This document shows, piece after piece, positions 9,476-18,262 of a stretch of DNA of 64,000 nt. The DNA lies in contig NZ_NSKC01000002.1 in assembly GCF_002286985.1 (NCBI RefSeq), forward strand, positions 528,467 to 592,466, in the 5' to 3' direction. Both the position numbers and the translations under genes were made by a program. Source of the DNA: Halorubrum salipaludis (GTDB taxonomy: Archaea; Halobacteriota; Halobacteria; Halobacteriales; Haloferacaceae). Within the stretch, counting starts at the first letter, position 1, and every line of letters begins with the position of its first letter. The notes below the pieces were generated by a model. That model did no database searches and was not told the origin of the DNA. It was given only the letters and a program-made list of their open reading frames with translations.

Positions 9476-11053
9476 TCACGTCCAATGTCCAAGTATATAG
9501 ATTGTACCGACGATAACGACACCACCAAATGCCTCGCGTGTCCGGATCGGAATGAGCGTTGGCGAGGCTCCCTCGTCATCATCTGTAGGCTCATCGTCGT
9601 CCGATCCCGGTTCTGCTGCATTTACCACGCCGTTGGTTCCATTACTTGACTCGGCCTCATCAGCGTCAGTAGAGTTGTCTACTGTGGATTCGTCACTGCC
9701 TTCAGCCACTTCCTCATCCGCAGTAGACTCTTGTGGTGTGCTGACAACTGGTGTGATAGAATGTGTGTACTGTCCATTCTCGTATTCGACCAGGATGTTA
9801 ACAACTGTTTCTTCGGGAACTGCTGTAAGCTGCTGATCGAATTCAACAGTGGCCGTCGTTAGACCGGCATCATACACACGAGAGATATCAAGCCGTTCAC
9901 CTGACCGTGTGTCGATCGTCTCAAGCGTTACTCGACTGATTTGTGCTTCAGAAACGTTGCCGACGACACGAACGGTCTCAGTTGTCGTGTTGGTCGTGTT
10001 TTCTGATAGGGTTACTTGTGGAGTTGGATCGTACTCAACAGTGAATGTCCGTTCTTGGACGTTACCAGCAGCGTCCTCAGCAACAAGTCGGAACTCGTTG
10101 TCGTCGTTATCATTGTACAGGTTAACTTCCGTATCAAGTGTGTAAGAGAGTCGCTCTCGGTTCGGCTCAGTGCCGCTGCTGGTCAACAGGACCTGTGACG
10201 CGTTGTTGCTAGTACGGTTAATCGCAACTCGATCAAGCTTTGTCTCATCCCGAATCTCTCCGCGGATGCGAACCGAATCAGTGTAGCTCTTGTCTGGAGT
10301 GTTGAGGGTGATGTTAGGATCGGTCGCATCGTCAACGATGAGATCAAATGAGTCTGTGTTTGTCCGGCCGTTTGTGTCAGTGTATCGGGCAACAATTTCA
10401 TTTTTCCCGTTACCCAGCAGCAGGTCTTGTGAAAACGAGTCACCGGGATCGGTGATACGATAGAGTTTACGGTCTGTCTGGTTGTCTTCATTTTCATCTT
10501 CGGTTTCGACGATATGAGTGCGTTCAATCTGGACTCGATCGACCTCCGAGACTGTATGGAAATCTCCGGCGAGCGTTACCTGGCCACTCGAGACGTTCGT
10601 TTCATTTTCAGGCCCACCCAGAACGGTTGTAGAAAACGGTGAGGTGTACCGTACCCGTGGGGCAGCGGTATTTTTCGTCAGCGTCGTCTTGAACGTAGAA
10701 ACGCTGTCTCCGCGCGCGATTACCTCGACAGTATTCTCGTTCGGATCGAGGGCAAGCGAGACAGACTGCTCAAACGATCGGTTGTCGGGACGATATGAGT
10801 TACGAATCTCACCGTTTACACGAATTTCGATCAGATCGATCGGATCGGATGATTCAACGCTGACGTTCGCTGTTGGATCTTCCAAGACAATACGTTCCCC
10901 GCTATTGGTGAGCGGCTCACCATCAACTGTCACGTTGGTTGTCGTCGCCTGCGCGGCTCCCGTCCCGACGCCAGTGGCTACGAGTACTAGACAAAGGATA
11001 ACACCGATTCCGATACGGAGCGGTACGTTCGAAACTGCTGTGTCCAGGATCAT
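9476..11053 (-). CDS. Secreted surface protein with Ig-like repeats
   Basis: The 525-residue protein starts with a hydrophobic signal segment (IGIGVILCLVLVATGVG) and then has successive beta-sandwich units with N-glycosylation sequons (NVTV, NVSV, NETNVS), for example the phrase VEVIARGDSVSTFKTTLTK and later repeats of D-x-A-G-N-V-x-E-R-T-F. An acidic Ser/Thr/Glu-rich linker (residues about 440-500) precedes a short hydrophobic C-terminus (GGVVIVGTIYILGHWT), which could anchor it. It is probably an extracellular adhesion or S-layer-associated protein. The 3' end is only 7 nt from the TetR gene of the opposite strand, and another TetR gene at 11248 is divergent from it. Confidence 0.75.
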   Translation of the reverse strand: MILDTAVSNVPLRIGIGVILCLVLVATGVGTGAAQATTTNVTVDGEPLTNSGERIVLEDPTANVSVESSDPIDLIEIRVNGEIRNSYRPDNRSFEQSVSLALDPNENTVEVIARGDSVSTFKTTLTKNTAAPRVRYTSPFSTTVLGGPENETNVSSGQVTLAGDFHTVSEVDRVQIERTHIVETEDENEDNQTDRKLYRITDPGDSFSQDLLLGNGKNEIVARYTDTNGRTNTDSFDLIVDDATDPNITLNTPDKSYTDSVRIRGEIRDETKLDRVAINRTSNNASQVLLTSSGTEPNRERLSYTLDTEVNLYNDNDDNEFRLVAEDAAGNVQERTFTVEYDPTPQVTLSENTTNTTTETVRVVGNVSEAQISRVTLETIDTRSGERLDISRVYDAGLTTATVEFDQQLTAVPEETVVNILVEYENGQYTHSITPVVSTPQESTADEEVAEGSDESTVDNSTDADEAESSNGTNGVVNAAEPGSDDDEPTDDDEGASPTLIPIRTREAFGGVVIVGTIYILGHWT

Positions 11054-11247
11054 ATGGAGTGGATCGCTGGATCGGGACGCTCGCTGCGTCCGATCAAGCT
11101 GTATATCGCTTCAGATTTCCCGTCAGCACTTGGCTGTAGTGATCTAGATATTAGAGTCGATAATTTCGCAGTGAGAGAAAGCCAACAACCGAGTACGTGA
11201 ACGACGAGATTTTTGCCATTGAAACCCTGACAATAAGTGATTCTGAG

Positions 11248-11832
11248 ATGGCAGAACACACCGACGAAGCGATTCTGGAAGCAACGTATCAAGCCCTTTG
11301 TAAACACGGTTATCCAGCAACTAGCATCTCCAGAATCACCGACGAGTTCGATAAAAGTACGTCGTTACTGTACTATCATTACGAGGACAAGGAAAACCTG
11401 TTTGAAGATCTCTTGTGCCATCTTTTGGATCAGCTTGAAGAGCAATTAGTGGATTTTGACCAAGAGGGACCTTACGACTATCTCATGGCAGTCATTGACC
11501 AGTTGCTCCCGACTCAAGTGAACAATAACCAGTTTCGATTCCAGCGAGCTCTCCTCGAGCTTCGGTCACAGGCACCTCACATTGATGCTTATCACAAGCA
11601 ATTTGAGCGATTCGACGAGTTCGTACTCTCGGAGTTTACAACTGCTATTGAAAACGGCATAGAACGAGGGGTGTTTCGTGAAATCGATCCAGAACAGACG
11701 GCTGAATTCATATATTCGGCAGTATACGGGGCACTCGAGCGTGGTGTCACACTTGAAGATGCCAGTCTCCTGCAACAGACCCGGCAAACTCTTGAGGAGT
11801 ACGTCAGGGCAAATATGCTCGTCGAGAAGTGA
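11248..11832 (+). CDS. TetR family transcriptional regulator
   Basis: A 194-residue TetR protein. The N-terminal HTH is ATSISRITDEFDKSTSLLYY, followed by the family-typical HYEDKENLFEDLL. The C-terminal domain of about 120 helical residues resembles the haloarchaeal TetR group associated with exporters. ATG at 11248 is preferred over the in-frame GTG at 11197 because the extra 17 residues precede the normal domain start. It is divergent from the surface protein gene at 9476-11053 and directly upstream of a remnant of an ABC transporter permease gene, so it may originally have controlled that transporter. Confidence 0.87.
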   Translation: MAEHTDEAILEATYQALCKHGYPATSISRITDEFDKSTSLLYYHYEDKENLFEDLLCHLLDQLEEQLVDFDQEGPYDYLMAVIDQLLPTQVNNNQFRFQRALLELRSQAPHIDAYHKQFERFDEFVLSEFTTAIENGIERGVFREIDPEQTAEFIYSAVYGALERGVTLEDASLLQQTRQTLEEYVRANMLVEK

Positions 11833-11837
11833 GGACT

Positions 11838-11995
11838 TATTTTTATCTGGCGATCCCGTACTTGCCTTGGCATGGTCGAGTTCGAGATATCTGCTGTGCG
11901 GGTTCGTGTTTGCGCTTGTCGCGAGCACTCTAACCGGGATCTATCCCGCGTGGAAGGCCGCTAACGAATCGCCAGTAGATGCCCTTCGAGGGTAG
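11838..11995 (+). pseudogene. C-terminal remnant of a MacB/FtsX-type ABC transporter permease
   Basis: The frame directly after the TetR stop reads ...ALAWSSSRYLL, then CGFVFALVASTLTGIYPAWK, AANESPVDALRG and a stop. The last membrane helix followed by GIYPAWKAANESPVDALR is the diagnostic C-terminus of FtsX/MacB-type ABC permeases. No upstream permease sequence is present; the regulator gene takes its place. The remainder of the transporter was therefore deleted, leaving about 50 codons. Confidence 0.75.
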
Positions 11996-12166
11996 TCAAG
12001 GGAGATCTTTGTACTCCGTACTACAGTCCGGACAAGTTCGGATGTCGAATACGTTGTCCGGATCGTTCTTTGTCTTTAACACCTGATCGCAGTCGGCACA
12101 GGTGAGGCGCTCATACGTGTCTTTGAACAGGTCACCGTCACGGAGTCCTTTTCGTGTAGATTTCAT
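11996..12166 (-). CDS. Small CxxC zinc-finger protein (HVO_0758-like)
   Basis: A 56-residue protein starting MKSTRKGLRDGDLFKDTYER, with cysteine pairs CADC (residues 23-26) and CPDC (residues 45-48) forming one predicted zinc site. The N-terminal TRKGLRDG, the spacing, and the sequence KTKNDP before the second half fit the widespread haloarchaeal HVO_0758 zinc-finger family as I remember it. The molecular role of the family is not established. The stop codon abuts the end of the permease relic on the other strand. Confidence 0.8.
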   Translation of the reverse strand: MKSTRKGLRDGDLFKDTYERLTCADCDQVLKTKNDPDNVFDIRTCPDCSTEYKDLP

Positions 12167-12212
12167 ATACCCATATCATCACTTGAACGAATAAAACCTG
12201 TTTGATAACGGG

Positions 12213-12349
12213 GTTGACATCCTTCTACAGTTGGGCGCACAGGAATCTTAAACGATGGTGATATCTACTGTGTTGGAATCGTGAAACAAGACAGGCGGCT
12301 CAAAAGACCAATCGCTAGGGTCGGCAGCTACTTTGACATCCTCCCCGCG
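12213..12349. repeat. Two IS605-type end-like motifs in an intergenic stretch
   Basis: GTTGACATCC occurs at about 12213 and TTGACATCCTCCCCGCG at about 12333-12349, both resembling the IS200/IS605-type ends seen elsewhere in the window (56449). On the minus strand a short open frame at 12248-12436 contains VKRGEDVKVAADPSDWSF, which could be a relic of a secreted cupredoxin-like protein, but this is too weak to annotate as a gene. Confidence 0.35.
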
Positions 12350-12382
12350 CTTCACAGTAGTTGCCGAACCTAGCTGAGACTC

Positions 12383-12978
12383 TTGACGCTGGACTTCGTT
12401 GGTCAAAAAATGGTCCAAACAGCTGAGGCGAAACAAGCGTGTCGCGCCGCTTCAACGCTGCTGTATCCACATTTAGAATTCGGTGTGAAACCGTGCGGAG
12501 AGTACACGAGAGAGGATTTTGTCGAAATCCTCCTCGTATTGCCTTCGATCACGAGTTCGCAAACACGGGCGGCAAAACGCTCCAACTTGACCGTGATGAG
12601 CAAGTGGATGTAACGTCTACTACTCGGAATCCGCTCGCTAAATCTCTGCTGTACCACTTGCGAAACCTCTCGACGGATGCCATCGATGACCGGTTCGATG
12701 GCGTCCGACAGCAAGTGTTCGAAGTCCTCCGATCCCAGCGCCGACTTCCCGCCTTCGTCAATGTTGCCATCGATCTTCACGAGTGGCGGTTCTACGGTTC
12801 TGCTGAGACTGATCACGTAATAACGACGTATCCTGATTTCGGCACGAACAAGGCGTTTTGCTTCGCAACGCTCTGTATCGTTGCGCCACACACGCGGTTT
12901 ACGCTTGATGTGGTGCCGATGGCCACGATATCGAGATCTCTGAACACAACGGCTTGGATAGCGTCGAACAAAATTTGA
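12383..12978 (+). pseudogene. Truncated, frameshifted ISH3-like transposase
   Basis: Two overlapping frames join to give a transposase N-terminal half. The first (from about 12407) ends in TREDFVEIL. After a shift near 12530 the second continues with ANTGGKTLQLDRDEQ, then SLLYHLRNLSTDAIDDRF, and VNVAIDLHEWRFYG. The LYHLR stretch, followed by a D-x-H-x-W-x-(F/Y)-Y-G strand carrying the first catalytic aspartate, matches haloarchaeal ISH3-type (IS4-group) transposases. It stops at 12978 before the second and third catalytic residues, so it cannot be active. The family assignment is from motif memory, not a search. Confidence 0.65.
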
Positions 12979-13107
12979 TTCGGCAACTACTGTTCAGCGC
13001 GGGGCTTTCTCCTTGATTCTCAGTAACCGACAGGATTCTACACTTAAAAATAGACAAGTAAAATTGTGATAGCCAATCTTATTTTACATAAGTTATTATC
13101 TGTGCGT

Positions 13108-15279
13108 ATGCACGGTTTACGAGCAGTTGTACTCGCAATACTTGTCCTAACGGCGTTTCTCGGAGCTACTGGCGTAGGGGCTGGAGCGCCCCCCGTAGAG
13201 GGAGATCAAGATGTTCAACCAGGGGATAACGTTCTGTCTGCCGATAGCAATTACCCAGCACAGACGACAAACAGTACCACGTGTGATTTTCCGATTAATG
13301 TGACAGATGCAACAGGGACGACTATCACACTCGATGAACGACCAGACCGAATTACAACGACAAATCCGTCGGCTGCCCAAACACTCTGGGAACTCGGTGC
13401 TCAAGATCGGGTCGTTGGTGTGACCCAGTTTGCTGAGTATCTAAACGGAACTGAGAATAAAACAGATGTCTCAGCTGAGTTCGGCGTTAGTGTTGAGAAG
13501 GTAGTTGGTACGGATCCGGACCTCGTGTTGGCACCGAACGCCTCAGCCGATCAGGTCGAAGACCTGCGGGCACAGAATCTCACAGTCTATCATTTCCCCG
13601 CCGCAACTGATGTTGATGATATTGCGACGAAAACACAGCGCACCGGCCGTCTTATTGGTAACTGCGAAGCGGCTACTGATGTTAACACAGAGATGAACGA
13701 GAGTGTTGACAATGTTATAGATAAGACAGCCGATTACAACCGAATTGACGCGCTCTATCCACTTGGGGGCGGATACGTTGCCGCCGATGAAACGTTCATT
13801 AACGAGATTATGCAGATCGGTGGTACAAACAATGTTGCGGCGTCAGAAGGCGATGGATATCCACAACTCTCTGATGAGGTTATTCTCGAAGCAGATCCAG
13901 AACTAATACTTGTGACAGATCCAGAGGCGTCGATCCTTGATGAAGAACCGTACGCAAGTACGAGTGCTGGCACAGATAACCAGTATGTTGTTATGAACAA
14001 TAGTTACCTTAATCAACCAGCTCCACGGAGCGTAATCGAGTCAACAGAAACACTGGCAACCGCTGTTGAAAAGCTCCAACCAGAGGACACTGAAGAGGAA
14101 CCAGAAAATGAGAGTGGTACCTGTACGTTCCCGCTTACAGTGACAGATGCAACGGGTACAACAATTACACTCGATGAACGACCAGATCGGATTACGACGA
14201 CAAACCCGTCTGCTGCCCAAACACTCTGGGAACTCGGTGCTCAAGACCAAGTTGTTGGTGTGACCCAGTTTGCTGGGTATCTAAACGGGACTGACAACAA
14301 AACAGATGTCTCAGCTGAGTTTGGCGTGAATATTGAGCGTGTCGTGTCGACAAACCCGGATTTAGTACTGGCACCAAACGCTTCAGCGAATCAGGTTGAA
14401 GACCTCCGGGCACAGAACCTTACTGTCTATCATTTCCCAGCTGCTACCGATGTCGATGATATTGCGGTAAAAACACATCGTACCGGTCGTCTCACTGGCA
14501 ACTGTGAGGCAGCGACCAATGTTACAACAGAGATGAACGAGAGTGTTGACGCGGTCACAAATCAGACTGCCGACCTGGACCGTATCGACGCGCTCTATCC
14601 ACTTGGTGACGGATATGTTGCAGCCGATGAGACGTTCATTAACGAGATTATGGAGATCGGCGGCACAAACAACGTCGCGGCCTCAGAAGGTGATGGGTAT
14701 CCACAGCTCTCACAAGAGGTTATTCTCCAGGCGAATCCCGAATTGATTCTTGTGACAGATCCAGAGGCCCCGATTCTTGATGAAGAACCGTACGCGAGCA
14801 CGACTGCTGGCACAGCGGATCAGTATGTAGTCATGAACAATAGTTATCTCAACCAGCCAGCCCCGGGGAGCGTGATTGAGTCAACAGAAACACTGGCGGC
14901 TGCTGTCGAAACGTTCCAGCCTACCACCTATCCGAGTAGTGGGTCCGAATCTTCGAGCAGCAGTGCGGAAAATGGCGACCAAACCGCGGTAAACGAGACG
15001 GAATCCGACACAAATGAAACGACGAGTACAGAGAATGAGACCGTGTCTGTGGTTGATGAAGACACAAATGCAACAGATGGTTCCACAGGCGAAAACAACG
15101 ATGAGAATGAAGACGGAACAGAGTCCGATCGAACGAACACAGAGACTGGCCAAGAATCGGAGTCAGACGACGCACCTGCTGGAGAAACAAACACAGAGGT
15201 CCCCGGATTTGGGATGGTTACAGCAATAGTAGCAGTACTAGTATTTACACGGCTGGGGCTCAGTTCAGATTCGGATTGA
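13108..15279 (+). CDS. PGF-CTERM-anchored double BtuF-like ABC transporter substrate-binding protein
   Basis: The 723-residue protein has a signal peptide (MHGLRAVVLAILVLTAFLGA) and two near-identical periplasmic-binding domains of about 280 residues each, both starting with CxFPxxVTDATGTTITLDER and containing DRITTTNPSAAQTLWELGAQ and ADPELILVTDPEA. It then has a Ser/Thr/Glu/Asn-rich linker of about 90 residues and a C-terminal EVPGFG plus hydrophobic helix plus short tail, which is a PGF-CTERM sorting signal for archaeosortase. The domains belong to the BtuF/FhuD group that binds cobalamin or metal chelates for ABC import. No BtuC or BtuD permease or ATPase gene is beside it. ATG 13108 is preferred to the in-frame GTG at 13066. 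The tandem repeat at DNA level has an 840-bp period. Confidence 0.87.
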   Translation: MHGLRAVVLAILVLTAFLGATGVGAGAPPVEGDQDVQPGDNVLSADSNYPAQTTNSTTCDFPINVTDATGTTITLDERPDRITTTNPSAAQTLWELGAQDRVVGVTQFAEYLNGTENKTDVSAEFGVSVEKVVGTDPDLVLAPNASADQVEDLRAQNLTVYHFPAATDVDDIATKTQRTGRLIGNCEAATDVNTEMNESVDNVIDKTADYNRIDALYPLGGGYVAADETFINEIMQIGGTNNVAASEGDGYPQLSDEVILEADPELILVTDPEASILDEEPYASTSAGTDNQYVVMNNSYLNQPAPRSVIESTETLATAVEKLQPEDTEEEPENESGTCTFPLTVTDATGTTITLDERPDRITTTNPSAAQTLWELGAQDQVVGVTQFAGYLNGTDNKTDVSAEFGVNIERVVSTNPDLVLAPNASANQVEDLRAQNLTVYHFPAATDVDDIAVKTHRTGRLTGNCEAATNVTTEMNESVDAVTNQTADLDRIDALYPLGDGYVAADETFINEIMEIGGTNNVAASEGDGYPQLSQEVILQANPELILVTDPEAPILDEEPYASTTAGTADQYVVMNNSYLNQPAPGSVIESTETLAAAVETFQPTTYPSSGSESSSSSAENGDQTAVNETESDTNETTSTENETVSVVDEDTNATDGSTGENNDENEDGTESDRTNTETGQESESDDAPAGETNTEVPGFGMVTAIVAVLVFTRLGLSSDSD

Positions 15280-15333
15280 ACGGAGGCTGTACGCCTGCAA
15301 AGGATATTTTGTGTACAGACCGATCGATCCCCT

Positions 15334-15452
15334 ATGAAATGTGAACGCTGTAACGAGGATACGACAGTTACCAAGTACGAAGTAGATGGATTTCAGGGTA
15401 TCTTTGTGATGAATGTGTGGAGATGTGGGACAACATTTCAGATAGTTGTTGA
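15334..15452 (+). pseudogene. Frameshifted small CxxC zinc-finger gene
   Basis: The ATG frame reads MKCERCNEDTTVTKYEVDGF and then runs into unrelated residues (...VWRCGTTFQIVV...) until a TAA at 15480. One frame over, the same DNA reads YLCDECVEMWDNISDSC and then TGA, giving the expected second CxxC pair. A single missing base near 15398 therefore breaks a two-CxxC zinc-ribbon gene of about 40 codons. Whether it is a true mutation or an assembly error cannot be told here. Confidence 0.55.
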
Positions 15453-15537
15453 TGATCGCGTATATTATACTGTCTGTTAATTCTAAACTTTTGTCATTTT
15501 CCTAATCTTTTTGTTGGTATCACGGGGATGGCCCGAT

Positions 15538-15825
15538 ATGGCTGCCGCTACAGGAGAAACCGAATCACTCGTTAGCCTCCCATCGCATCCAGTCGGAGAT
15601 ATCGCTGTTATCGCTATTGTACTCACTGCGATGATCCACCTGATGCTCGGGCCAGGATTTCCGCAGTTCAACTGAACGGGTACGGGGAGTCTCCTTCCTC
15701 AACGAGTGAGCGAAGCGAACGAGTAGGGAGGGGAGGATCGCGTTCGTATCGACTGGAATGGCGTGTATGCCAAAGCAGCAGAAGTCATTCTGTTCATCTC
15801 GGTCCTCTATCTATACCAGAATTGA
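15538..15825 (+). pseudogene. Small membrane protein gene interrupted by an IS605-type end fragment
   Basis: The ATG frame at 15538 gives MAAATGETESLVSLPSHPVG, then IAVIAIVLTAMIHLMLGPGF and a stop after 45 residues. This looks like the first helix of a small multi-helix haloarchaeal membrane protein (DUF7475-like). At 15767-15825 the DNA reads AKAAEVILFISVLYLYQN and then a stop, which fits the last helix of the same kind of protein. Between them lies sequence resembling an IS605 TnpB end. The gene was probably split and internally deleted by that insertion. The DUF name is a guess. Confidence 0.4.
15676..15740 (+). mobile_element. IS200/IS605 (TnpB) right-end-like fragment
   Basis: The stretch has the form CTCCTTCCTCAACGAG...GCGAAGCGAACGAG followed by TAGGGAGGGGAG, a pyrimidine arm and purine arm able to pair. 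It resembles in layout the hairpin at 53908-53956 beside the TnpB gene. It lies inside the interrupted membrane-protein gene. No TnpB coding remains. Confidence 0.4.
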
Positions 15826-15984
15826 GGGGTGAAAGGCCCGTCCTATTTCGAGGCGAGAATTCTACCGTTCACGGCAGGTGTGAAGTCGACAACTCCTACG
15901 CAAATTGACGACAGCAAACCTGAATATTATACAGACATACCTAAAATCGATAGTATTTCATGAATGTGAACTGAAATCAAAGCG

Positions 15985-16260
15985 ATGTACGATCTCACCG
16001 GCTTTCAGCGCGACCTCCTGTATGTAATCGCTGGGCTTGAGGATCCATACGGGCTTGCGATAAAGGATGAACTTGAAGACTACTACGAAAAAGAGATACA
16101 CCATGGCCGGCTGTATCCAAATCTTGACACACTTGTCGAGAAGGGACTCATTGAGAAAAGCCAGCGTGACCGACGGACCAACGAGTACACAACCACTCGC
16201 CGCGGGACTCGCGAGATCGAGGCTCGAGTCGAGTGGAAAGACCAGTACATCGATCACTGA
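15985..16260 (+). CDS. PadR family transcriptional regulator
   Basis: A 91-residue winged-helix protein. FQRDLLYVIAGLEDPYGLAI and KDELEDYYEKEIHHGRLYPN match the PadR wing-helix core, where G-x-LYP-x-L is the signature, followed by LDTLVEKGLIEK and an ending RTNEYTTTRRG. Small haloarchaeal PadR proteins of this length bind DNA as dimers and usually repress a nearby gene. The converging gene at 16292-17932 ends 31 nt away and so does not share a promoter. The target is unknown. Confidence 0.9.
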   Translation: MYDLTGFQRDLLYVIAGLEDPYGLAIKDELEDYYEKEIHHGRLYPNLDTLVEKGLIEKSQRDRRTNEYTTTRRGTREIEARVEWKDQYIDH

Positions 16261-16291
16261 CGCTCACAGCGATCCCGGTCAGTTAATAGGG

Positions 16292-17932
16292 TCAGTTAAA
16301 TTCCGTCGGACCGACAATGGTGGTTCCACCACGCTGTATGGAGACCTCGATATCGAAGTTATCCGCAGACTTCGAAAGGTCGAACTCGCACCCAATAGAC
16401 CCATCAGACTCAACCGTGGCCACGCAGTTGAGGACCTGACTAATGCCACCGTTGGGCTCTTCGGCTGACACGCGAACGATAACCGATCCACCCGGCGCAA
16501 GATTGGTGTCAGCAGTCACGGAAAGCTGTGAAGTATCACCCACGGACTGATTTGTGAACTCGGCAGTCGGCTCGACGATGGCGAACGACTCGCTGAACGA
16601 GACACGTGGGACAGACGAGGGAGCCGACTCACCAACTGTGAAGTCCATCGTGTACTCACCAGTTGCGAACGCGTTAGTGTCCATGGTTGCAACGAGCCCG
16701 CCAGCTGCGGGATCGTACGTTGTGTCCACTGCGGCGAGCGGTGCAGTCGGCACATCACCATTTGCTGTCTGCGGGCGAAGGTCTACCCCATGGCCGAGTG
16801 TTCCATCGCCAGCAGGACCGTACAGCACGGTGCCACGTTCTCGGTGGGTGGACCGGTCACCGTGAAGCGTCACACCCACATCTGCAGCCCCCGTTGTGTC
16901 GGGGTTGCGCATCTCGTAGGTAGCAAGGAGTGTGTGGTTCTTTGAGACGGTAACTGGACGATCAAAAGTGATCGTCATGCGTCCATCAGTACTTGTCCGA
17001 ATGTTCTGTATCGCAATACTGGCAGAGCGGTCGACGAAGCCATCGCCCGTCTCATCAACACCGATCACGTCGATATCGCTTTGGGAAAACTGGTGGACGC
17101 CCCGCGGCGGCTCGTTGTCGTCGATCCCGTAATTGATTGTCAACGACCGCATTGAGACGGTCTCATTCGGAATTGTCTGAACCGTATGCGTTGTGTCTGC
17201 AGTCGGTGCACTATTACTTGCGTAGACGAGGTTGCGTGCAGGCGCTGGCGATTCAAGGAGCCCACCGATCCCACTCACTCCAAAGCGTGTCCGGACACGG
17301 TCACTCCGAGCAGCTGATAGGGATGAATCAGTGGCGTTTGTCGAGGCTTTCGCCTCATCCGTGTTGCTCTCGCTGTTATTGGTTGCCAGATCGGTCTCCG
17401 ATTCGATTGCGGGCGTGTTGGGAGCGATAACGCTGGTATGCACCCTATCTGTCTCTGGCTCGTCGACAGAGAGGACCGCCGCAACGCTCGTCTCATCAGT
17501 AGAGACGATCAGGTTGTAACGGCCGGGGTCAAGCGCGGTGACTGTCGAAGTGTCTGCGACATTCGACTCGGTCAGGAGCTCAACTGAGTCTGCGTCGCTC
17601 CCTGCAGTAAAGCGGTCGGCGTCATCGATAGTACCACCCCGGACGGTGTTCGCGCGCACAGAGACCGTGCCGTCGCCGTCATCATCACGGACGCGGAGCG
17701 TTGCTCGGTACTGCTGGTTGGCCGAGTCGATCTGGAGGGTGGCCTGATCGGTATTACGCAACTGGAGGTCGATAGTGGCGACATCGCCCTGGGTGACCGT
17801 TGTCTGGGCATTGCTGAAGCCGACTGCTGACCCAGACTGTGCCGCTGCGGGGGCGGCGATCGGCGCGGCGATCCCCCCAAATCCGACGAGGAGGACAGCC
17901 GCGACGAGGGCGAGACGTGTATGCATATACAT
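16292..17932 (-). CDS. Secreted surface protein of unknown function
   Basis: The 546-residue protein has an N-terminal signal peptide (LALVAAVLLVGFGGIAAPIA ending AQSGSA). After it comes a beta-rich domain with the phrase TQGDVATIDLQLRNTDQATL, typical of the surface domains found at the start of haloarchaeal S-layer-like proteins. A Ser/Asn/Thr linker at about 190-230 and two further beta domains follow. It has no C-terminal membrane helix or PGF-CTERM motif, so it is probably released or held by other S-layer proteins. It lies between a PadR gene and the S-layer glycoprotein gene. The start could be ATG 17932 or ATG 17926 (MHTRLALV). Confidence 0.75.
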   Translation of the reverse strand: MYMHTRLALVAAVLLVGFGGIAAPIAAPAAAQSGSAVGFSNAQTTVTQGDVATIDLQLRNTDQATLQIDSANQQYRATLRVRDDDGDGTVSVRANTVRGGTIDDADRFTAGSDADSVELLTESNVADTSTVTALDPGRYNLIVSTDETSVAAVLSVDEPETDRVHTSVIAPNTPAIESETDLATNNSESNTDEAKASTNATDSSLSAARSDRVRTRFGVSGIGGLLESPAPARNLVYASNSAPTADTTHTVQTIPNETVSMRSLTINYGIDDNEPPRGVHQFSQSDIDVIGVDETGDGFVDRSASIAIQNIRTSTDGRMTITFDRPVTVSKNHTLLATYEMRNPDTTGAADVGVTLHGDRSTHRERGTVLYGPAGDGTLGHGVDLRPQTANGDVPTAPLAAVDTTYDPAAGGLVATMDTNAFATGEYTMDFTVGESAPSSVPRVSFSESFAIVEPTAEFTNQSVGDTSQLSVTADTNLAPGGSVIVRVSAEEPNGGISQVLNCVATVESDGSIGCEFDLSKSADNFDIEVSIQRGGTTIVGPTEFN

Positions 17933-18262
17933 GATTCCCTATCGTCGTCGTGGGTAAATACTTTCTGTGAGGTGGTGTCGGGATCGGACGTTTTGAAGTC
18001 TCTCACTGGCACTCACGCTACACGGTTGATAGATTAGGATACGTACTTGCGGTCCGTTTGTTGCACAGCCTGTTGGATGGGGATCGACGGTTTCCTGATC
18101 GGTTAGGATTGTGACGCAATCAGCGTCACACGCCAAGAACTGCCACGCCATATCGTACAAAGCGACTGAGCTGCGGCGCTCACAAATGTGAGACGAGCCT
18201 CAAAAAATGGAACCGCAAACCGCGTGAGCCGAACGGAGCGTCCGTTCGGTGGTTAGCTGTCG

